DNA from: Diphasiastrum complanatum
Lineage: Eukaryota > Streptophyta > Lycopodiopsida > Lycopodiales > Lycopodiaceae
Direction of reading: 5' to 3'
Length of the DNA stretch: 64,000 bases
Assembly: GCA_029204225.1 (NCBI GenBank)
Contig: CM055110.1
Span: 45,966,267-46,030,266 of the forward strand
Positions within the stretch are counted from its first letter, which is position 1. Each line of letters starts with the position of its first letter. Below, piece after piece: positions 59,413-64,000 of this stretch. The position numbers were made by a program, and so were the translations under genes. The notes beneath the pieces are model-generated. The model was not told the origin of the DNA and made no database searches. It saw nothing but the letters and a program-made list of their open reading frames with translations.

Positions 59413-60105
59413 TTCTGTACTTGGGATCCCTTGTATTCCTGCAAAGAGTAGTGAGTTTCTTTCCTCATCTAATCTCAATCCAAGATCTAATCAATCTAGC
59501 ATCAAAGAGACGAAGTTAGTTGTCACACGTAGATTTGTTCCCATGAGAGCGATAGTATAGTTCAGATTTCAGCATGAATGAAAGATTCACATCTACTCTA
59601 ACATCCATCAACCCTAAGCATTAACACTACATCCACTGACACTAGATCCACAACAAAGATAGCTTACTCTTTCTCTCTCTCCCTTTCTTCCTCATAAAAA
59701 GTATAATAACATGCAATCCCAATAACAATCAGATCCAACAATTATGCTTTATTGAAATGAGGAAATGAACATGTGTAGGAACTCGAGTTGGTCTCTTTTT
59801 ATAGTAGAGAGGAGGACCCTGGCCTCTGAATCCTATTGGTCCATTTCTGCCTCCCTAATTATTCAAATTTAAAAAAGAAGGGAACCATCCAAAATTGGAG
59901 GGAAACCCAACTTTATTCACTAACTTGACATTTAGGCCTTGCGACATTAAAAGTCTCGTAAAAAGGCCTAAAGTCCTTTTATTGACTTTCAACTAATCAA
60001 ATAACTATGTGATCATCGGGTTGGACTTACACACGGATGGTACCAAGTCCCTCTCACTTATTAACTAGGGTTAGAGTTGTCTTGGGATCCGCAAACCCTC
60101 CAACA
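59413..60105 (-). repeat. 3' LTR of the coiled-coil-ORF element
   Basis: On the minus strand the tract TTTTGGTGGGGGATAC precedes TGTTGGAGGGTTTGCGG. A CTATAAAAAG promoter box lies near 59800 and AATAAAGC near 59750. The 3' end is not fixed; it must stop before the neighbouring LTR at 59412. Confidence 0.6.
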
Positions 60106-60155
60106 GTATCCCCCACCAAAATTGGTGGCGGTCCCACGACACCTATGAGATGCAG

Positions 60156-62945
60156 TTACTGGGGACATTTATTGGCTTCACGACGAATCTTTATTAAATG
60201 ATACTGCACCGTCTCCATAAAATCGAGACGAGCAATATTAAAATCCAAATTATGCAGCAAAAAACAACGATGAGCTCCGGCAATCCACTTGGAAGTTGTC
60301 CATGACGTGAAGCGAGATTCCCATGAGCCTCCCATCATTGCTACACAAAAATATAGTCGAGCAACCGACAGCTGATCCTTGATATTCTCTGAGACCATTG
60401 GCTTATTTGAATCAAATGCCAAAGGAGAAAGACAATCATCCCATCTGGCTGCCACTGATGCCAACAGAGTTAAATCTTTTGCAAACAGTGTCGATTGTCT
60501 CACTGTCGGATCAGGAGAGTGTATATACTCTCGCTGGTATGCTTGTAAGGCCGGGAGAAAATCCACTGAAATTGTCCAACTGAATGGCTGATGGATAATT
60601 GGCCAATTGGACGTATGGATTGTAATTTTGTCCATAGCCAATCTTAAATCCTTCCATTTATTTCGTCACGCCATTGGCACATAATACGGATCTACTCGCA
60701 ATTGGCGAGGGCTGGCCACATAACTCTTAATAGATTCTGGAGTTTTTTCAAAAATAGTAACTCTCCAAGCCGGCTTCTCTCCCAATGCAAGTATTTTGTC
60801 CAATTCTTTGTCGGCCTCTATCTTTGAGGTCTTGAACTTAAGGACCCAACCGCCACGTGAGGACTCAATCAGATGTTGTGCTAGAAAGCTCTAGATCTGG
60901 TCCTCGACGCTGATTGGTCTTCTGAATAATGGTGTGGTCCTTGATGAAGATGGACTCGCTAGCATTGCCTATGGATTTGGCTATTGTTCTTCAATTTCTG
61001 GAGCTCCCCCCATGCCCGAATCCAGCCCTGTATCCATTGGTGCATCCTCTTGGCACGTAGGGGAGAATTGCGGCATGACCGGTACTGGGATTTGTGGTCC
61101 AGCTTCCAACACTTGAGCGACAACTTTTTCATAAGCACTGATAGTTGCTTTAGCCTTTGCCAGCTTAGTTGAAGCTGCTCCTTTGAACCTGTCAAAGCGG
61201 CCTTGGAATTCCTGAAGGGCCACTTTGTAAGTTTCATCTTTTTTGAACAAATACGCGATCTCCGTCGGAGTGACCGCATGATCTGGTATTTGCGTATGAA
61301 GATACGCATCACGCTCAAGGGTGGTCGCATCCAATTCACCTTGGAGACGTGGGCGATCCTACTATGCCATCTGTAATTGACCTTGTAGTAGCTCCACTTG
61401 TTGCTTTGCATCTTGCACGGCCTTGTCCACCTGATCTTGTGCGGTTGTTAGGGCATTCTACAGGGAGCTGACATATTCTTCAAGACAATCAGCCTGTTGT
61501 TGTGCCGTCTTCTTCTCAGCTTCGGATTTTTCTTCGTGTTGCTTGGCAACCGTCAATTCTCTGTTAAGCTGAATAATCTTTTGGCTGATAAGAGTGTTTT
61601 CTAATCCCATATCCGAGATTCTCTGTTCCATTTCTTTTTTCTTCTCCAACATAGACTGGATCACTTGCGCAAGGCTTGAGACCAAACCGAGAGCATCACC
61701 AGAATCTACTATCGTGGAGGTGGTAGCAACAAAAGGACCTGATGGTACTGTCCTTGCTTGGTGTGAAACAGGTGCTAGTACTTCTTTTTCTTCAGAAAGA
61801 ACTTCGTCTTCATAGCCCTCCGGCACTGTGGCGTCAAAATGCTTTGGTGATTTCACAGCTTGCTCGACCGAAGTGTGGCTGGGGCGTCTTCAGCTTGAAA
61901 TTGCTGAGGTAGCTGGCATGAATTTTCAACACCAACAGTAGTATCATGGAATTGTTCAAATTCTCTTCCAGGGGATTGGAGTTCAAAGGGCGTAGGGCTT
62001 TGAGACATTTCAAAAACTTCGGAGGCCCCAAGGGGGTCGGAATCATCGAACATATCCATAAAATACTGTGTGTTTGGTGAAACAGCTTTGGTGTGCAGGG
62101 GTGAGGCAGCCTGGGCAGCTGCGATGGTAATGGTAGCCCCAATAGTCACAAACTGTCCTTGAGTGGAAGCAGAGGCCAGGGAAGCATCAGAGGCGGAGGG
62201 AATAGGAAGTTCAGTGCGAGTAGCAGCAGGTGGTGGAAGCGCAGCTGACGATGTATGTCTTATACGACGTCGTGACGTGAAAGGTGAGTCAGGAATGACG
62301 ATCTCGCTGCGTGGACGACGTCAACTATGTGATCTGGAGGCCTGGTGGGATGACTTGGCCGGTGCTTCTTCATAAACCGAAAGCACAAAATCCAGGTGAA
62401 AGCCATGGATTTTGTTTTCAAGGTGGGAGGCCGCTAGAAGAGATAACAAGGAACCAGCAACGAACTGCTGCTTGATATTGCTCTTAATGGCTTGTTTGAG
62501 CTCACTAGAAACAGTCTTGAACCAGTTATACAGTTCGAGAGGGGCCTTGGATATCTTGACATAGGACTCAACTATCCTATGTAAGATTTGTGAAGTGATG
62601 CGATCTTTCCTAAGGTTGCCAACCATCAGAAAGTTATTGAGGAGCTAGGCAGTAGAATGTATGGCAGGCTCAGTGATGGCATCTAGGAGGTAGCCGTCAT
62701 TGGTCCAATGCAAATCATTTGTTAGATCTATGTAAGGCTTAATAGCCTGTTTGGCCTGCTTATGATTGGAACAAAAAATAGTTCAGAAAGTTTGGAAGGC
62801 TTTGGTCGTGGAAAAATTTGGCAAGACCTTCTCTAGCACAAGTAAGGAATGAATTGAATTCAGCCAACTTATAGGTAAATTTGGAAGGTCCATTACACTG
62901 AATACTAGTCTGGCTGATCAGTTCTGAACGAGAAATTTCAGGCAT
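60156..62945 (-). pseudogene. Long coiled-coil ORF of a retroelement, function unknown
   Basis: Minus-strand frames join, with few lesions, into roughly 900 codons. Part 1 (62945-62321) is helical (ELISQTSIQC, LNNFLMVGNLRKDRITSQIL, FKTVSSELKQAIKSNIKQQF). Part 2 is Ser/Pro-rich and acidic (DMFDDSDPLGASEVFEMSQS). Part 3 (61856-61100) is a long coiled coil (EKKKEMEQRISDMGL, EKSEAEKKTAQQQADCLEEY). Part 4 (60900-60156) is a globular tail (WVLKFKTSKIEADKELDK, WTISVDFLPALQAYQREYIH). Breaks: frameshift near 62775, TAG near 62647, TGA at 62321, frameshift near 61855, stops near 61445, 61360 and 60979. No RT, integrase or protease motif occurs. I do not recognise the family. Confidence 0.65.
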
Positions 62946-63610
62946 GTACAGTACTATGAAAATAGACTATAAAAATCTCGGCGAAGGTTTTTGAGGATTT
63001 GAACCTATCCAACGAACGTTTTCCAGGGTTGGCGAAGGATTTGAACCTATCCGGCGAATGTTTTCCAGGGTTGGCGAAGGATGAACTTTCACCCAGGAGG
63101 GTCCTTCGCCCAAGTACTGTCATAAATGCATTTTTTCAAAATTTGATGCTATGGCCAACCTAGTTTTGACATTTTAAGACCATCTAGCATGTCAGTGAAG
63201 GTTCCTAATGAGAGTAAGGTGCTCGGTGAAGGTTCCCAAAATGGCATATTTCAGATCATTTGTCTGACTCAAAAAATGAATTTTTTCTGAAAAAGAACTT
63301 CGTCCAGCGCAGTATAAATATATCTGAAGTGGATGTACAGTCTGGAGGCTCAGCGAAGGTTTTTGATACTGTATAGGCCACATATGACCGAAACAGTGAT
63401 TTTATAAGTCATTTTCCATAAAAAAATATTGTCCTTCCTTTTTTTTCATGCTGATGACTTTTTTGACTTTTGCTCATCAGTCTTTTATCATTTTTTCTTT
63501 TCTTTTTTTCTCATCAGTCTTTGCTCTTTTTTTTTATTGTCTTTTTCAAAGCAAAAACTGAACAATTGAATATTGAAAACAATTTTTTTTGAATAAACAA
63601 ATAAAATTAA
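62946..63610 (-). other. Spacer between gag and coiled-coil ORF
   Basis: Contains several GGCGAAGG / GTGAAGG repeats, a 42-bp tandem repeat and T-rich DNA at 63420-63560. No gene recognised. Confidence 0.5.
62995..63078 (-). repeat. 42-bp tandem repeat, two units
   Basis: GGATTTGAACCTATCC... units at 62995-63036 and 63037-63078 differ at a few bases. On the minus strand each encodes a 14-residue unit (SFANPGKHSPDRFK / SFANPGKRSLDRFK) inside a 61-codon frame. Confidence 0.9.
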
Positions 63611-63977
63611 AAATCATTAAGATCAGGCTTGCTGAACTGGCGGAGCAGACTGTCAAAACTTGCGTAATCGGCTGCCATTGGAGTATCAAATCGTGTGCCA
63701 TCCGAGTGTGATAAGGGCTCTTTTAACAATCTCCCAATCTGCATGTTCAGTTTCATCTTGATTATAGTACCAATCTTGTGCTGCGCTCGTTAAGGCCATA
63801 AAAAAAAGTTTAAGTTGATCTTGAGGAAAAATTTCGTCATAGACTTCACAGGATTCAACATATCCAAAGAAATCTGACTGGATCTGTTGATCCATTATAT
63901 TTTGGTAGATCCAAATGGGGTGCTCTAGTAACAATGATTGGATTGACTTCTTGAGGAGCACCTCCAGGGGCAACCAT
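63611..63977 (-). pseudogene. Short Ty3-type gag
   Basis: ATG at 63977 reads MVAPGGAPQEVNPIIVTRAP and HLDLPKYNGSTDPVRFL. After a frameshift it continues ESCEVYDEIFPQDQLKLFFM and TSAAQDWYYNQDETEHADWE. After a second shift it ends TRFDTPMAADYASFDSLLRQ and a stop at about 63611. About 120 residues resemble the start of a retrotransposon gag capsid; no zinc knuckle or protease follows. Confidence 0.7.
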
Positions 63978-64000
63978 CTTCACAAATTCAAATCACGTAG

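Noticed and set aside
62995-63078. CRISPR-like repeat array
   Set aside because: Two adjacent 42-bp units without spacers in a plant retroelement; an ordinary tandem repeat.

Overview
This is repeat-packed nuclear DNA from a land plant. Decayed Ty1/copia and Ty3/gypsy LTR retrotransposons on both strands, nested in one another, fill most of the 64 kb, with LINE and hAT-type fragments between them. I can support only one conventional host gene: a type-1 serine/threonine protein phosphatase catalytic subunit (PP1, the plant TOPP family) on the minus strand. Its three exons (43107-42930, 28321-27762, 27634-27404) join in frame to a complete protein of 322 residues. Intron 1 is about 14.6 kb and is full of transposons. 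One gene in 64 kb and a giant transposon-filled intron suggest a large genome such as a conifer, another gymnosperm or a fern; this is inference, and the species cannot be read from the sequence.

Layout. 1-2.35 kb: 3' end of a degraded copia element. 2.35-4.9 kb: non-coding, possibly an LTR. 4.9-8.06 kb: minus-strand gypsy element split by an 831-bp solo LTR with a 5-bp target duplication. 8.06-15.86 kb: plus-strand copia element whose 5' LTR holds a same-family solo LTR; its right end is a tandem duplication best explained by unequal LTR recombination. 15.86-19.29 kb: a decayed multi-exon gene that I do not recognise. 19.3-23.7 kb: no genes, one fold-back element. 23.7-26.8 kb: minus-strand copia relics with a 144-bp LTR that carries a tRNA-like sequence. 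27.4-43.1 kb: the PP1 gene. Its intron 1 holds a gypsy LTR/gag/protease with an hAT-like MITE, a minus-strand copia split by an internally deleted chromovirus, LINE fragments and a second gypsy LTR/gag start. 43.1-45.8 kb: PP1 upstream DNA.

45.8-52.7 kb: minus-strand copia relic holding a 5-kb gypsy element (46601-51585) with a matching TTACT duplication. That gypsy element has lost its reverse transcriptase and the catalytic Glu of integrase. 52.7-58.7 kb: gypsy LTR and integrase tail, then about 4 kb of AT-rich, strongly strand-skewed DNA without genes. 58.7-64 kb: two adjacent minus-strand LTRs, and an element with a short gag and a long coiled-coil ORF in place of pol.

Only the PP1 gene looks functional. 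Every transposon open reading frame carries stops, frameshifts or deletions. Family calls rest on motifs read by eye; no database search was run.
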